A DNA stretch of 64,000 bases from Zoogloeaceae bacterium (GCA_024235595.1 JACKMC010000016.1:7228-71227), one strand, 5' to 3'. Shown: positions 51,236-61,644, counted from the stretch's first letter. Program-made: numbers and translations. Notes: generated by a model from the sequence alone, not told the origin.

Positions 51236-53014
51236 TCACTCGGCGCACTGGCCGTCCTCGCGGGCGGTGCTGCAGCCGCGCGACGGCCGGGTCTCGAGCG
51301 CACCGGCGAGCTTGACCAGGCGCAGGAACTCGCCGCGATAGCCGAAGCGGTCTTCGCCGCGCGCCCCGGCAGCGAGCCGTTCGATCTGCTCGGGGCCGAA
51401 GCTGCCGAGATACTTGCCACCGCGCAGGTGCTGGCCGAAGGCGGCCACCGCGGCGGTGAAACGCAGGTCGGTGCTGGCCGCTGCGGCGCTGCGGATCTGC
51501 TCGCGCTTCACCGCCACCTCGATCTCGTTCGCGGCGCCGCCGGCCGGCTGCTTGTAGCGCAATCTCAGCATGCCCAGCTCGTCGCCATGGCCAACGACCG
51601 GTGCCGGTCGCGCGTAGCGGCTCTCGCCGAGCATGCCGGGCTGGCCTACCAGGCTCAGTTCGTACAGCGCGGTGACCCCGTGGCCGGCGCCGACCTCGCC
51701 CGCGTCGACCTTGTCGTTGCGGAAATCCTCGCGCGCCAGGGCGCGGTTCTCGTAGCCGATGAGACGGTATTCGGAGACCACCGCGGGGTTGAATTCCATC
51801 TGGATCTTGACGTCGCGGGCGACGATGGAGAGGGTCGAAGCGGCCTCCTCGACCAGCACCTTGTGGGCTTCGTTGAGGGTGTCGATGTAGGCGTAGTTGC
51901 CATCACCCGCGTCGGCCAGGCGCTCCATCAGGTCTTCGCGGTAGTTGCCCGTGCCAAAGCCCAGCGTGGTCAGCGAAACCCCGCTCTTGCGCCTGTCCTC
52001 GACCAGTGCCTTGAGCGCCTCGAAGTCCGACAAGCCGACGTTGAAGTCGCCGTCGGTGGCCAGCAGGATGCGGTTGATGCCCTCCTCGCGGTAGGCCTGG
52101 CGCGCCATCTCGTAGGCCAACCGGATGCCGGCCTCGCCAGCGGTGGAGCCGCCCGGCCGCAGCTCTTCGAGCGCGGCGCGGATCTTGCCGCGCTCACTGC
52201 CGGGGGTGGGCGGCAGCACCACCCGGGTGCCGCTGGCATAGGTCACCAGCGAGACCCGGTCCTGCGGACGCAGGGTATCGGTCAGCAGGCGCAGCGCGTT
52301 CTTGAGCAGCGGCAGCTTGTTGGCGGCGGTCATCGAGCCGGACACATCGACCAGGAACACCAGGTTGGCCGGCGGCAGCTCGGAACGCACCGCGTCCATC
52401 GCCCGCACACCGACCCGCAGCAGCAGCCGGTCGGCGTTCCAGGGCGCCGGGGTGAGCTCGGTGTGCACTGCAAAGGGCTCGCCGCGACGCGCCACCGGCC
52501 GGCTCTCCCAGGGGAAGTAGTTGATCATCTCCTCGATGCGCACCGCATCGTCGGGCGGCAACTGGCCGGCCATGATCATGCGCCGCACATTGGCATAGGC
52601 ACCGGTATCGACGTCGATGGAGAAGGTCGAGAAGGGCTGGGTGGCGGTGGCGACGACGCCGTTCTGGTCGAGCTCCGCGTAGCGCTCGCGGGACGCTTCC
52701 GGTGGCGGCGGCAAGCGATGGTAGCCGGTCGCGCCCAACACCGAGGCCTGCGCCATCGTCGAACGTTTGGCAACGGCCTGGTCGCGAACCGGTGCCGGGG
52801 CACTGGCCAGCGGGGCGGCCTTGCCGGCGACGGCATCCTGTTCGCGGGCAACGCGCCCCTCCTCATGCACGCCGGGCGTTGCCGCGACCGGGCTCTCCGG
52901 TCTCGGCGCAGGCGCGGCATCGCCGTGGCGCTGGGCCTCCGGCGCGGTGCCGCAGGCGGCAAGTGAAAGCATCAGCACAGCGCAGGCAAGCGGGCGAAGT
53001 CTTGTGATCGGCAT
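51236..53014 (-). CDS. vWA-domain lipoprotein (YfbK-like)
   Basis: 592 residues. Lipobox LAAC (Cys ~20). After a Pro/Ala-rich region, a YfbK-type N-terminal domain (FSIDVDTGAYANVRRMI, RIEEMINYFPW), then a vWA domain with intact metal site DVSGSM (DxSxS) and later T/D positions (TYASGT, LATDGDFNVG). C-terminal DUF3520-like domain. Anchored in the envelope facing the periplasm. GGAGA precedes ATG 53014. Ends 70 bases before the ECF sigma start on the same strand, so it may be the first gene of the sigma operon. Confidence 0.82.
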   Translation of the reverse strand: MPITRLRPLACAVLMLSLAACGTAPEAQRHGDAAPAPRPESPVAATPGVHEEGRVAREQDAVAGKAAPLASAPAPVRDQAVAKRSTMAQASVLGATGYHRLPPPPEASRERYAELDQNGVVATATQPFSTFSIDVDTGAYANVRRMIMAGQLPPDDAVRIEEMINYFPWESRPVARRGEPFAVHTELTPAPWNADRLLLRVGVRAMDAVRSELPPANLVFLVDVSGSMTAANKLPLLKNALRLLTDTLRPQDRVSLVTYASGTRVVLPPTPGSERGKIRAALEELRPGGSTAGEAGIRLAYEMARQAYREEGINRILLATDGDFNVGLSDFEALKALVEDRRKSGVSLTTLGFGTGNYREDLMERLADAGDGNYAYIDTLNEAHKVLVEEAASTLSIVARDVKIQMEFNPAVVSEYRLIGYENRALAREDFRNDKVDAGEVGAGHGVTALYELSLVGQPGMLGESRYARPAPVVGHGDELGMLRLRYKQPAGGAANEIEVAVKREQIRSAAAASTDLRFTAAVAAFGQHLRGGKYLGSFGPEQIERLAAGARGEDRFGYRGEFLRLVKLAGALETRPSRGCSTAREDGQCAE

Positions 53015-53216
53015 AGTCGTTCTCCATCGGTCGATGCCCGGCACATCCGGGCCATGCACCTTGAACGGACGAGTGACGGAAAAGGGGTTAAAGCCGCGCA
53101 AATAGTCGATACGCATTCGAGTGCGCGCCAAGCCGCCCTAGACGAGGGGCTTTCGAGCTACAGTAAACCCGTCCCCGGCAAAGGCCGCCCTGCCAACCAT
53201 CTACGGAACGGATTCG

Positions 53217-54626
53217 ATGCGCAAACGTGACAACAGCCTCTCCACCGACCAGAAGGCCCTGACCCTCAATCTGGACAAGTTGAAATACGGCTCCATCGTC
53301 GAGATCGGCGCGGGCCAGGAGGTGGCGCGCCGCTTCTTCCACGTCGGCGCGGCGGCCGGCACCGTGGCCAAGACCATGTCCGCCTACGACATGGCGGTGA
53401 GCGACGACATCTACGGTCATGTCGACCGCTATGTGAGCCGCGCCCGCCTGCTGCAGATGCTGGACAAGGAATTCACCCAGGTGGTGCAGCGGCTTGCCGA
53501 CAAGCGCCCCAAGAACACCACCTTCTTCGCCTATGCGGCCACCGTCACCGCGCGCAGCTTCAAGCAGAAGAACGAGTGCCACGGCTGGATCGGCATCCGC
53601 GTGCAGCTTCATCCGGGCGCCGCGCCGAGCGACATCGTGCTGCATGTGCGCATGCTCGACAACGACAACGCGCTGCAGTCCGAGGCGCTCGGCATCCTCG
53701 GCGTCAATCTGATCTACGGTGCCTTCTTCCATTACCAGCAGCCCGAATGGATCGTCGAGAGCCTCGCCGACGGGCTGTCCTCGGATCGCATCGAGGTCGA
53801 CCTCATCCACTTCTCCGGCCCCTATTTCGAGGAGGTGGAGAACCGGCTCATGAACCTTCACCTCATTCGAAGCTGGCTGACCCGCGCCATCATCTTCAAC
53901 CCCGCCGGCGAGGTGGTGGTACCGGGCGAGTTGCTGTATCGCAAACCGATGCTGGTGATCCGCGGCAGCTTCAAGCCGGTGACCTGCGTGAACATCGACA
54001 TGATGCAGGGCGGGCAGAAGCAGTTCAGCCAGATCGCCGCGGTCGATGAACCGGAAATCCTGTCGCTGGCCGAGATCACCATGAATTCGCTGGTCAGCGG
54101 CGACAACATCGACGGCGCCGACTTTCTCGCCCGGATCGACCTGCTCGGCTCGCAGGGCTACACGGTGATGATCTCCGACTACCTGCGCTTCTTCCGCCTG
54201 CGCGCCTATCTGCGGCGCTACACGCAAAAGCCGATCGGTATCGTGATGAGCGTGCGCGACCTCGAGGCGCTGTTCGACGAGAAATACTACGAAGGCCTCG
54301 AAGGCGGCATCCTCGAAGCCTTCGGCAAGCTGTTTCCCGACAACACCCACGTCTATGTCTATCCCTCGCGCCGCCATGGCGAGAACGAAATGATCATGCT
54401 CGACAACGTGCCCGTCCCCGGGCACCTGCGGCATCTGCTCGCCTTTCTCAAGGAGAACGGCAAGCTGGTGGCGATCGAACCGCAGGATGCCGACCACCTC
54501 GGCATCGACGCCGCCGAAACGCTCGCGGCACTGCGCCGCGGCCCCGGCGCGTGGGAGAAGGATGTCCCCGAAGGGGTGGCCGCACGCATCATCGAAGGCC
54601 GGCTGCTGGGATACGACTCCGAATAG
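53217..54626 (+). CDS. Conserved protein of unknown function, 469 residues
   Basis: Cytoplasmic, no signal peptide. Reads as a full-length well-conserved enzyme-like protein: LDKLKYGSIVEIGAGQEVARRFF, AGTVAKTMSAYDMAVSD, DEKYYEGLEGGILEAFGKLF and SLVSGDNIDGADFLARIDLL. In databases such proteins are often named TonB-dependent receptor or nicotinate-related by mistake; no beta-barrel is visible. Homologous-looking segments suggest a nucleotide- or sugar-utilising fold but I do not assign one. Monocistronic, followed by a 15-base inverted repeat. Confidence 0.6.
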   Translation: MRKRDNSLSTDQKALTLNLDKLKYGSIVEIGAGQEVARRFFHVGAAAGTVAKTMSAYDMAVSDDIYGHVDRYVSRARLLQMLDKEFTQVVQRLADKRPKNTTFFAYAATVTARSFKQKNECHGWIGIRVQLHPGAAPSDIVLHVRMLDNDNALQSEALGILGVNLIYGAFFHYQQPEWIVESLADGLSSDRIEVDLIHFSGPYFEEVENRLMNLHLIRSWLTRAIIFNPAGEVVVPGELLYRKPMLVIRGSFKPVTCVNIDMMQGGQKQFSQIAAVDEPEILSLAEITMNSLVSGDNIDGADFLARIDLLGSQGYTVMISDYLRFFRLRAYLRRYTQKPIGIVMSVRDLEALFDEKYYEGLEGGILEAFGKLFPDNTHVYVYPSRRHGENEMIMLDNVPVPGHLRHLLAFLKENGKLVAIEPQDADHLGIDAAETLAALRRGPGAWEKDVPEGVAARIIEGRLLGYDSE

Positions 54627-54680
54627 GACACAACGCCGCTCAGCCTGGAGCCCGCGGCTGAACGCTTTCCCGCAAACAGG

Positions 54681-54729
54681 CCGGCCGCCGCAATATTGAA
54701 CGATGCATGTCCACTATTGCGGCGGCCGG
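54681..54729. repeat. Perfect 15-base inverted repeat
   Basis: Arms CCGGCCGCCGCAATA (54681-54695) and TATTGCGGCGGCCGG (54715-54729) with a 19-base loop. No T-tract follows, so it is not a classical terminator, though a bidirectional stop between the convergent genes at 53217-54626 and 54825-55464 is plausible. The rest of this 198-base gap holds nothing else. Confidence 0.8.
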
Positions 54730-54824
54730 AAGACGTTTCAAATCGACAAGGCCGGCAAGCCATCGCTGCCGTGATGCGCCTGAAACCTACGAGCAGGCCC
54801 GCTCGACAGGCGCGCAGCGCAGCA

Positions 54825-55464
<640 letters not shown>

Positions 55465-55657
55465 GGGTCTTGTTGGCGCGCTTGAGCACCGAGGTATAGG
55501 CCAGGTCGAATGCGAATCCCTCGCTGGCCAGCAGCTTGCCGGCGGCAACCGCTTCGCCGACGCCGTGCTCGGTGAGGTCGACATCGGTCCAGCCGGTGAA
55601 GCGGTTTTCCTTGTTCCAGGTCGATTCGCCGTGGCGCAGGAGGACGATCTTGTACAT
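55465..55657 (-). pseudogene. gpmA: 5' fragment of phosphoglycerate mutase gpmA
   Basis: First ~64 residues of 2,3-bisphosphoglycerate-dependent phosphoglycerate mutase: MYKIVLLRHGESTWNKENRF with the active-site RHGES, then GWTDVDLTEHG and YTSVLKRA. Homology stops at KTLN, where the ABC-ATPase fragment begins; the frame then runs to a stop at 55400. More than 170 residues including the second catalytic His are missing. Its own ATG and ribosome site (AAAGGA) are intact, so a useless short peptide could still be made. Confidence 0.85.
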
Positions 55658-55699
55658 GGTGCGGGGATCCTTTGGTTTGGGTAGTCGGTATTGTTTTTT

Positions 55700-56797
55700 T
55701 CAGGGTGCGACGAGCTCGGCAAAGCGCGCGCCGCCGAATGCCTGGCGCTCCGAGTCGACCAGCGGCAGTTCCAGCCAGCGTCCGCAGCGGGCCGCCTCGA
55801 CCCCGGTTTCGAGCACCGCCATGGTGGCGATGGCCTGCGCCGGCGTGACCGGATTGGCGCCGCGGCCGAGCATCGCATCGCGCACCCCGGCGTAATAGCG
55901 CAGGTAGTCGCCCGCCGGCACCGCCCAGGGCTGCCCCGCGACACCGGTCTCTTGCGAGAACAGCACGGCCGCCTGCGGATCGACGCCCCAGCCGGCTTCT
56001 CCCGGCACCATGCCGGCACGCAGCTGATCCTCCTGCGCGTCGAGGCCATGCTTGATCCAGCTGCCTCGCGTGCCGTGCGCGGCAAGGCGCGGGATGCCGC
56101 CGGCGACCAGCATCGAGGACGAGAGCGTGACCTGCACACGGCCGTAGTCGAGCAGGATCTGGAACCAGTCGTCCGCCTGGGCAGCATCGCGCAGGTGGGC
56201 GATGCTGCCGCCCAAGCGCAGCGGCAGGCCGAACAGCTGCAAGGCCTGGTCGACCAGATGCGGCCCCAGATCGAACCACACCCCACCGCCCGATTCGGCC
56301 TTCTCGCGCCAGCGCTCACGCACGGTGGGACGAAAGCGGTCGAAGCGCGACTCGACATGGGTCGGGCGGCCGATGAGCCCTGCACCGAGCACCTCCTGAA
56401 GAGCCAGGAAGTCGCTGTCCCAGCGCCGGTTGTGAAAGACCGACAGCACGCGCCCGCATTCTTCGGCAAGCTTGCCGAGGCGGCGGGCGTGGGCAAGCGT
56501 CAGCGTGAGAGGCTTGTCGACCACCACGTGCTTGCCCGCCAGCAAGGCCGCTTCGGCGATTGCGGCATGGGTATCGTTCGGGGTGGCGATCACCACCGCA
56601 TCGATCGCCGGATCTGCCAGCACCTGCGCGAAATCGGCGAACGGGCGCGACGCGGGCAGCTCGGCCAGCACCGCCGCGGGCCGGCTGCTTGCCACCGCAT
56701 CCAGCTCGAGGCCAGGCGTATTGCGGATCAATGGCGCATGGAAGGTCTTGCCGGCAAAGCCGTAGCCAAGCAGCGCCAACCTGAGTGCCGCAGTCAT
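55700..56797 (-). CDS. Gfo/Idh/MocA family oxidoreductase
   Basis: 365 residues, full length. Nucleotide motif ALLGYGFAGKTFHAPL, then DAVVIATPNDTHAA, VVDKPLTLTLAHA (EKP-type lysine), and the substrate domain with VFHNRRWDSDFL and WFDLGPHLVDQAL. The VFHNRRWDSDF pattern is that of YdgJ/IolG-like oxidoreductases acting on sugars or sugar phosphates. Start ATG overlaps the pgi stop (TGATG at 56795-56799), so it is part of the zwf-pgl-hexR-pgi unit and likely processes a related sugar. Confidence 0.8.
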   Translation of the reverse strand: MTAALRLALLGYGFAGKTFHAPLIRNTPGLELDAVASSRPAAVLAELPASRPFADFAQVLADPAIDAVVIATPNDTHAAIAEAALLAGKHVVVDKPLTLTLAHARRLGKLAEECGRVLSVFHNRRWDSDFLALQEVLGAGLIGRPTHVESRFDRFRPTVRERWREKAESGGGVWFDLGPHLVDQALQLFGLPLRLGGSIAHLRDAAQADDWFQILLDYGRVQVTLSSSMLVAGGIPRLAAHGTRGSWIKHGLDAQEDQLRAGMVPGEAGWGVDPQAAVLFSQETGVAGQPWAVPAGDYLRYYAGVRDAMLGRGANPVTPAQAIATMAVLETGVEAARCGRWLELPLVDSERQAFGGARFAELVAP

Positions 56798-58449
56798 CAG
56801 CTTGCCGCCCGCACCATGCCGATGAGGCCGCGGGTGGAGGCATCCTCGTGCTCGGCGTCGCCGCTCGCCAGTTCGCCCACGATACGGGTGGCGAGCTGCT
56901 TGCCGAGCTCCACGCCCCACTGGTCGAAGCTGTTCACGTCCCAGATGATTCCCTGCACGAAGACCTTGTGCTCGTAGAGCGCGATCAGCGCGCCCAGGCT
57001 GCGCGGCGACAGCGCCGGCATGAGGATGGTGTTGCTCGGGCGGTTGCCCTGGAACACCCGGTGCGGCACCAGCGCCTCGAGCGCCGCGCCGCTCATGCCC
57101 GCGGCGGTGAGCTCGGCACGCACCTCGTCGGCGGTCTTGCCCACCATCAGCGCCTTGCTCTGGGCGATGCAGTTGGCGAGCAGCAGGCGATGATGGCCCG
57201 GCAGGGTGTGCGCGGCCTTGAGCGGGGCGATGAAGTCGACCGGGATCAGGTCGGTGCCCTGGTGCAGCAACTGGAAGAAGGCATGCTGGCCGTTGGTGCC
57301 GGGTTCGCCCCACACCACCGGGCAGGTCGACATCGCGACCGGCTGGCCGTCGCGGGTCACCGACTTGCCGTTACTCTCCATCTCGAGCTGCTGCAGGTAG
57401 GCCGGCATGCGCGCCAGCGCCTGCGAATACGGCGCGATGCACACGCTGGTGGCATGGAAGAAGGCGCGGTACCACACCCCGAGCAGGGCGAGGATCGCCG
57501 GCATGTTGGCCTCCAGCGGCGCCTCGGCGAAATGACGGTCCATCCCGTGGGCGCCGTCCAGCATCGCTTCGAAGTTCTCGCGCCCGACCCACAGCGCGAT
57601 CGGCAAGCCCACCGCCGACCACATCGAGTAGCGCCCGCCGACCCAGTCCCAGAAGCCGAACATGTTGGCCGCGTCGATCCCGAACTCGGCCACCTTGGCG
57701 GCATTCGTCGACACCGCCACGAAGTGGCGCGCGATGTCCTTCTCGGCCGCCCCGCCGGCGAGGAACCAGGCGCGGGCGCTGGCCGCGTTGGTCATGGTCT
57801 CGATGGTGGTGAAGGTCTTCGAGGCGATCACGAACAGGGTCCGTGCGGGGTTCACCCGCGCCAGCACCTGGGCGAGCTGGTCGCCATCGACGTTCGAGAC
57901 GAAGTGCATGGTGAGGCGCGCATGGCCATAGGCGGCGAGCGCCTGGCAGGCCATCGCCGGGCCCAGGTCCGAGCCGCCGATGCCGATGTTGACCACGTCG
58001 CTGACCGCTTCGCCGGTATAGCCGCGCCAGCTCCCCTCGCGCACCGCTGTGGCGAACTCGCCGACGCGCTCGCGTACCGCCGCCACGGCCGGCATCACGT
58101 CCTCGCCATCGACCTCGAAGCGCGCGCCCGCCGGCGCGCGCAGCGCCACATGCAGCACCGCGCGGCCTTCGGTGTTGTTGATCGGCACGCCGGCGAACAT
58201 CTGGTCGCGGGCGGCCTCGAGCCCGCGCTCACGCGCCAGCGCAAACAGCAGCTCGAGCGCCCTGGCGTCGACGCGGTTCTTCGAATAGTCGAGGGTCAGG
58301 CCCGCGGCGGCGAGCGAGAAGCGCTCGAAGCGGCGCGGGTCTTCGCCGAACAGGGTGCGAAGCCGGGTATCGCGGAGGGCCGCCGCATGGGCGGCCAGGG
58401 CCTGCCAGGCCGGGGTCTCGCAGGGCGAGTGCTGGGTGCTCGTGTTCAT
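56797..58449 (-). CDS. pgi: Glucose-6-phosphate isomerase
   Basis: 550 residues, full length, interconverts glucose 6-phosphate and fructose 6-phosphate. Signatures: NIGIGGSDLGPAM, VSNVDG, SKTFTTIETMTNA (phosphate loop), WDWVGGRYSMWSAVG, GTNGQHAFFQLLHQGT with the catalytic His region, and SFDQWGVELGKQLA with the catalytic Lys. ATG at 58449 begins one base after the hexR stop; GTG at 58458 is the alternative. Co-transcribed with the Entner-Doudoroff entry genes. Confidence 0.95.
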   Translation of the reverse strand: MNTSTQHSPCETPAWQALAAHAAALRDTRLRTLFGEDPRRFERFSLAAAGLTLDYSKNRVDARALELLFALARERGLEAARDQMFAGVPINNTEGRAVLHVALRAPAGARFEVDGEDVMPAVAAVRERVGEFATAVREGSWRGYTGEAVSDVVNIGIGGSDLGPAMACQALAAYGHARLTMHFVSNVDGDQLAQVLARVNPARTLFVIASKTFTTIETMTNAASARAWFLAGGAAEKDIARHFVAVSTNAAKVAEFGIDAANMFGFWDWVGGRYSMWSAVGLPIALWVGRENFEAMLDGAHGMDRHFAEAPLEANMPAILALLGVWYRAFFHATSVCIAPYSQALARMPAYLQQLEMESNGKSVTRDGQPVAMSTCPVVWGEPGTNGQHAFFQLLHQGTDLIPVDFIAPLKAAHTLPGHHRLLLANCIAQSKALMVGKTADEVRAELTAAGMSGAALEALVPHRVFQGNRPSNTILMPALSPRSLGALIALYEHKVFVQGIIWDVNSFDQWGVELGKQLATRIVGELASGDAEHEDASTRGLIGMVRAAS

Positions 58450-58450
58450 G

Positions 58451-59374
58451 TCATTCACCAAATCCGCGGATGCGCTTGTCGCGCAGGGTTTTCTTCGTTC
58501 GTTCGAGGCGCGCCAGCAACTCGGGCCCGCCGGCAAGCGCGACCCCGACCGACAGGGCATCGATGATCGTGAGATGGACGATGCGTGAGCTCATCGGCGC
58601 ATAGACGTCAGGGTCTTCCTGGACGTCGGCGGCCAGGGTCAGGGTCGCGATGCGCGACAGCTCCGAGCCGCCGGCGGTGATGGCGATCACCGTCGCCCCG
58701 GCATCGAGCGCCAGCTCACAGGCACGCAGCAGGTCCGTGGTGCGACCGCTGGCCGACATCGCCACCACCACGTCGCCTTCCTGCAGCAGGGTCGCCGCCA
58801 TGCCCTGGGTGTGGGGATCGCTGTAGGCCACCGAGGGAATGCCGAAACGAAAGAACTTGTGCTGCGCATCCACCGCGACGATGCCGGAGTTGCCAATGCC
58901 GTAGAACTCGACCCGTCGGGCGCTGGCCAGCATGTCGACGGCACGCTCGAAACGCGCCCCGTCGAGCTGGTTGCGTACACCCATCAAGGCGTTGATGGTG
59001 CGATTGAAGACCTTGGGCGCGACCTCGCTGACGGCGTCACCCGCGGAGACGTCCCGATGCACGAACTGCACGCCGGTGGCGAGGCTCTGCGCCAGGCGCA
59101 ACTTGAAGTCCTTGAAGCCGTTGAAGCCCAGCGCGGCCACGAACCGTGCCACGGTCGGCTGGCTGACCCCCACCCGAAAGGCCAGCTCGGCGATCGAGAT
59201 GCTCAGCACATCGTTGGGCTGGGCGAGCACGAACTCGGCCACCGCGCGCTCCGATCTGCGCAGCTGATCGAAACTCGCCTCGATGCGCGCCAGGACCGGA
59301 CTGTTCTCACTGCCCGAAGCGGCGACCGCCTCGTCCGACTTGAGGACTTCTTGCGCGGAGTGTTCGATGGTCAT
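58451..59374 (-). CDS. hexR: HexR, RpiR-family repressor of glucose catabolism
   Basis: 307 residues: N-terminal HTH_6 domain (ISIAELAFRVGVSQPTVARF) and C-terminal SIS domain (VEFYGIGNSGIVAVDAQ, VVVAMSASGRTTDLL). HexR binds TGTAAT-N3-ATTACA-like sites and is released by the Entner-Doudoroff intermediate KDPG. It sits within zwf-pgl-hexR-pgi, and two matching palindromes lie in the zwf-edd divergent region, so autoregulation is likely. Confidence 0.92.
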   Translation of the reverse strand: MTIEHSAQEVLKSDEAVAASGSENSPVLARIEASFDQLRRSERAVAEFVLAQPNDVLSISIAELAFRVGVSQPTVARFVAALGFNGFKDFKLRLAQSLATGVQFVHRDVSAGDAVSEVAPKVFNRTINALMGVRNQLDGARFERAVDMLASARRVEFYGIGNSGIVAVDAQHKFFRFGIPSVAYSDPHTQGMAATLLQEGDVVVAMSASGRTTDLLRACELALDAGATVIAITAGGSELSRIATLTLAADVQEDPDVYAPMSSRIVHLTIIDALSVGVALAGGPELLARLERTKKTLRDKRIRGFGE

Positions 59375-59446
59375 GCCTGTTCATCCAGAAACAAAAGGGG
59401 GCTGCCGGGCCGGTATGGCAATGCGATCTGCGAGCGCACGAGGCGC

Positions 59447-60184
59447 TCAAGCGGCGCCAGCATGGAAAACCTCGACCGGGGTCCGGCGCTGCATCAGCAC
59501 CGCGGCGACCGGCATCTTCAGCGGATCGCGCTCTTTCGCTGCCCGCTCGATCACCGCCGCCTTGCCCGCACCGGCAATCGGCAACAGGATCAGGCGCGAA
59601 TCCAACAAGGCCGGCAGGCTCAGACTGACCCGCGGGTGCGCGGCATGCGGCGGCCGCACCGCGCCGGCCAGCGGCGCATCGGCCGCCAGCAGGCCGGGCA
59701 GCGCGGTGCTCTGCGGGAACAGCGAGGCGGTGTGTCCGTCCTCGCCCATGCCCAGCACCACCACGTCGAGCGGTCGCGCCAGCGCGTCGAGCCGTTCGGC
59801 GGCGCGCTTCGCGGCGGCCTCGGGGCTCAGGCCGTCGTCATACAGGGCGACAAAGCGGGCCCGCGCGGCCTCGTTCTGCAGCAAGGTGGATTTCACCATG
59901 CCGGCGTTGCTGTCGCCATGCCCGGCCGGCACGCAACGTTCGTCGGCAAGGGTCACGGTGACCCGCGACCAGTCGAGCGACTGGCACGACAGCGCGGCCA
60001 TGAAGGCCGCCGGACTGCGACCGCCCGAGACCACCAGCGTGGCCGCTTCGCGCTGTGCCAGCGCCGCACGAAGCGCGTCCGCGACCCGCTCGGCGAGCGC
60101 CGTGGCCGCGGCCGCGGCATCCTCGAATGCGCGCTGGCCGATGTGCTCGGGCAGCGCCAGCTGTGGGAGCACGCTCATGCTCAT
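59447..60184 (-). CDS. pgl: 6-phosphogluconolactonase
   Basis: 245 residues. Hydrolyses 6-phosphogluconolactone made by Zwf. Motifs: LVVSGGRSPAAFMAAL, VTVTLADERCVP, DVVVLGMGEDGHTASLFP with the catalytic His, and an alpha/beta NagB-like fold. First ATG at 60184 (ATGAGCATG) overlaps the zwf stop by ATGA; the second in-frame ATG is possible. Followed by hexR after 72 bases. Confidence 0.93.
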   Translation of the reverse strand: MSMSVLPQLALPEHIGQRAFEDAAAAATALAERVADALRAALAQREAATLVVSGGRSPAAFMAALSCQSLDWSRVTVTLADERCVPAGHGDSNAGMVKSTLLQNEAARARFVALYDDGLSPEAAAKRAAERLDALARPLDVVVLGMGEDGHTASLFPQSTALPGLLAADAPLAGAVRPPHAAHPRVSLSLPALLDSRLILLPIAGAGKAAVIERAAKERDPLKMPVAAVLMQRRTPVEVFHAGAA

Positions 60185-61644
60185 GAATCCTGGCGCCATT
60201 CGTGCCCGTCGCGGCCGAGCAGACCGCTCGCGGCCGCGGGGCCCCAGGTGCCGGAGGTGTAGGAGCGGGGCGAGTTGGGATCCTGCTCCCAGCCGTCGAG
60301 GACCGGCTCGATCCAGCGCCACGCGGCGTCGAGTTCGTCGCGCCGCATGAACAGCGTCAGCTTGCCGCGGATCACATCCATCAGCAGACGCTCGTAGGCA
60401 TCCCACTGGCGACCGCTGTAGGTATCGGCGAAATCGAGGTTGAGCGAAACCGGTCGCAGACGCATCTCGTCGCCCGGCACCTTGGCCATCAGGTGGAGCT
60501 GAAGGCTCTCGTCGGGCTGCAGGCGGATCACCAGCCGGTTGGGCACGCGGTCGCCACCACCGTGACCGAACAGCGCGTGCGGGACTTCGCGAAAATTGAC
60601 CACCACTTCGGCGAGCCGCTCCTGCATGCGCTTGCCGGTGCGCAGGTAGAACGGCACGCCGGCCCAGCGCCAGTTGTTGAGCTCGGCCTTGATCGCGACG
60701 AAGGTCTCGGTACGGCTGTCGGCGGGGATCCCCGGCTCCTCGAGATAGCCCGGTACCGGCTTGCCGTCGATCGCGCCGGCACGGTACTGCCCGCGCACCG
60801 TGCGGGTGGCGACGTCGGCCGGGGTGAACGGACGCAAGGCGCGCAGGACCTTGAGCTTTTCGTCGCGCATGGCGTCGGCGTCGATGCTCGAAGGTGGCTC
60901 CATGGCGACGATGCACAGCAGTTGCAGCAGGTGGTTCTGCACCATGTCGCGCAGCGCGCCGGTGCCATCGTAGAACTCGCCGCGGCCTTCGACGCCGACC
61001 GTCTCGGCGAGCGTGATCTGCACGTCGCGCACCGAGGCGCGGCTCCACAAGGGCTCGAACAAGGCATTGCCGAAGCGCAGCGCGATGAGGTTCTGCACCG
61101 TTTCCTTGCCGAGGTAGTGATCGATCCGGTAGATCTGGTGCTCGTCGAACACCGCTCCGACTTCCTCGTTGATCTTGTCGGCCGAGGCCAGATCGCGACC
61201 CAGCGGCTTCTCCAGCACCACCCGGCTGTCGGGGGTCACCAGGCCGGCTGCGCCGAGATTCTCCGAGATGGCGGCAAACAGGCTCGGCGCGGTCGCCAGG
61301 TAGAACACCCGGGTGTCGGCCGGACGCTGTTCGACGACCTCGCCCAGGCGAGTGAAATCGGCGGCCTCGCGCGCATCCACCTTGACGTAGTCGAGGCAAC
61401 CCGCAAAGGCGGTCCACGCGGACTCGTCGAAGTTCTTGGCGGGCACGAACTTGCGGCAACTGGCCTCGGCCTTGGCAACGTAAGCCTCACGCGAGAGATC
61501 TTCCCTGCCGATCCCGATGATGCGCCAGCCGCCGGTCTCGGCGGTATCGCGGTGCCTGAAATAGAGCGCCGGCAGGAGCTTGCGCATGGCCAGGTCGCCA
61601 CTGCCTCCAAACAGGATCAAATCAAATGCATCTAGCGAAATCAC
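60181..61644 (-). CDS. zwf: Glucose-6-phosphate 1-dehydrogenase
   Basis: 487 residues, full length. Oxidises glucose 6-phosphate with NAD(P)+. N-terminal coenzyme motif LFGGSGDLAMRKLLPAL, LEKPLGRD, and RIDHYLGKE with the catalytic His and substrate Lys. GTG start at 61644, ribosome site GAGAGGCG ~9 bases upstream. First gene of the leftward zwf-pgl-hexR-pgi-(Gfo/Idh) operon, with a HexR-like site over its candidate promoter. Confidence 0.95.
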   Translation of the reverse strand: MISLDAFDLILFGGSGDLAMRKLLPALYFRHRDTAETGGWRIIGIGREDLSREAYVAKAEASCRKFVPAKNFDESAWTAFAGCLDYVKVDAREAADFTRLGEVVEQRPADTRVFYLATAPSLFAAISENLGAAGLVTPDSRVVLEKPLGRDLASADKINEEVGAVFDEHQIYRIDHYLGKETVQNLIALRFGNALFEPLWSRASVRDVQITLAETVGVEGRGEFYDGTGALRDMVQNHLLQLLCIVAMEPPSSIDADAMRDEKLKVLRALRPFTPADVATRTVRGQYRAGAIDGKPVPGYLEEPGIPADSRTETFVAIKAELNNWRWAGVPFYLRTGKRMQERLAEVVVNFREVPHALFGHGGGDRVPNRLVIRLQPDESLQLHLMAKVPGDEMRLRPVSLNLDFADTYSGRQWDAYERLLMDVIRGKLTLFMRRDELDAAWRWIEPVLDGWEQDPNSPRSYTSGTWGPAAASGLLGRDGHEWRQDS

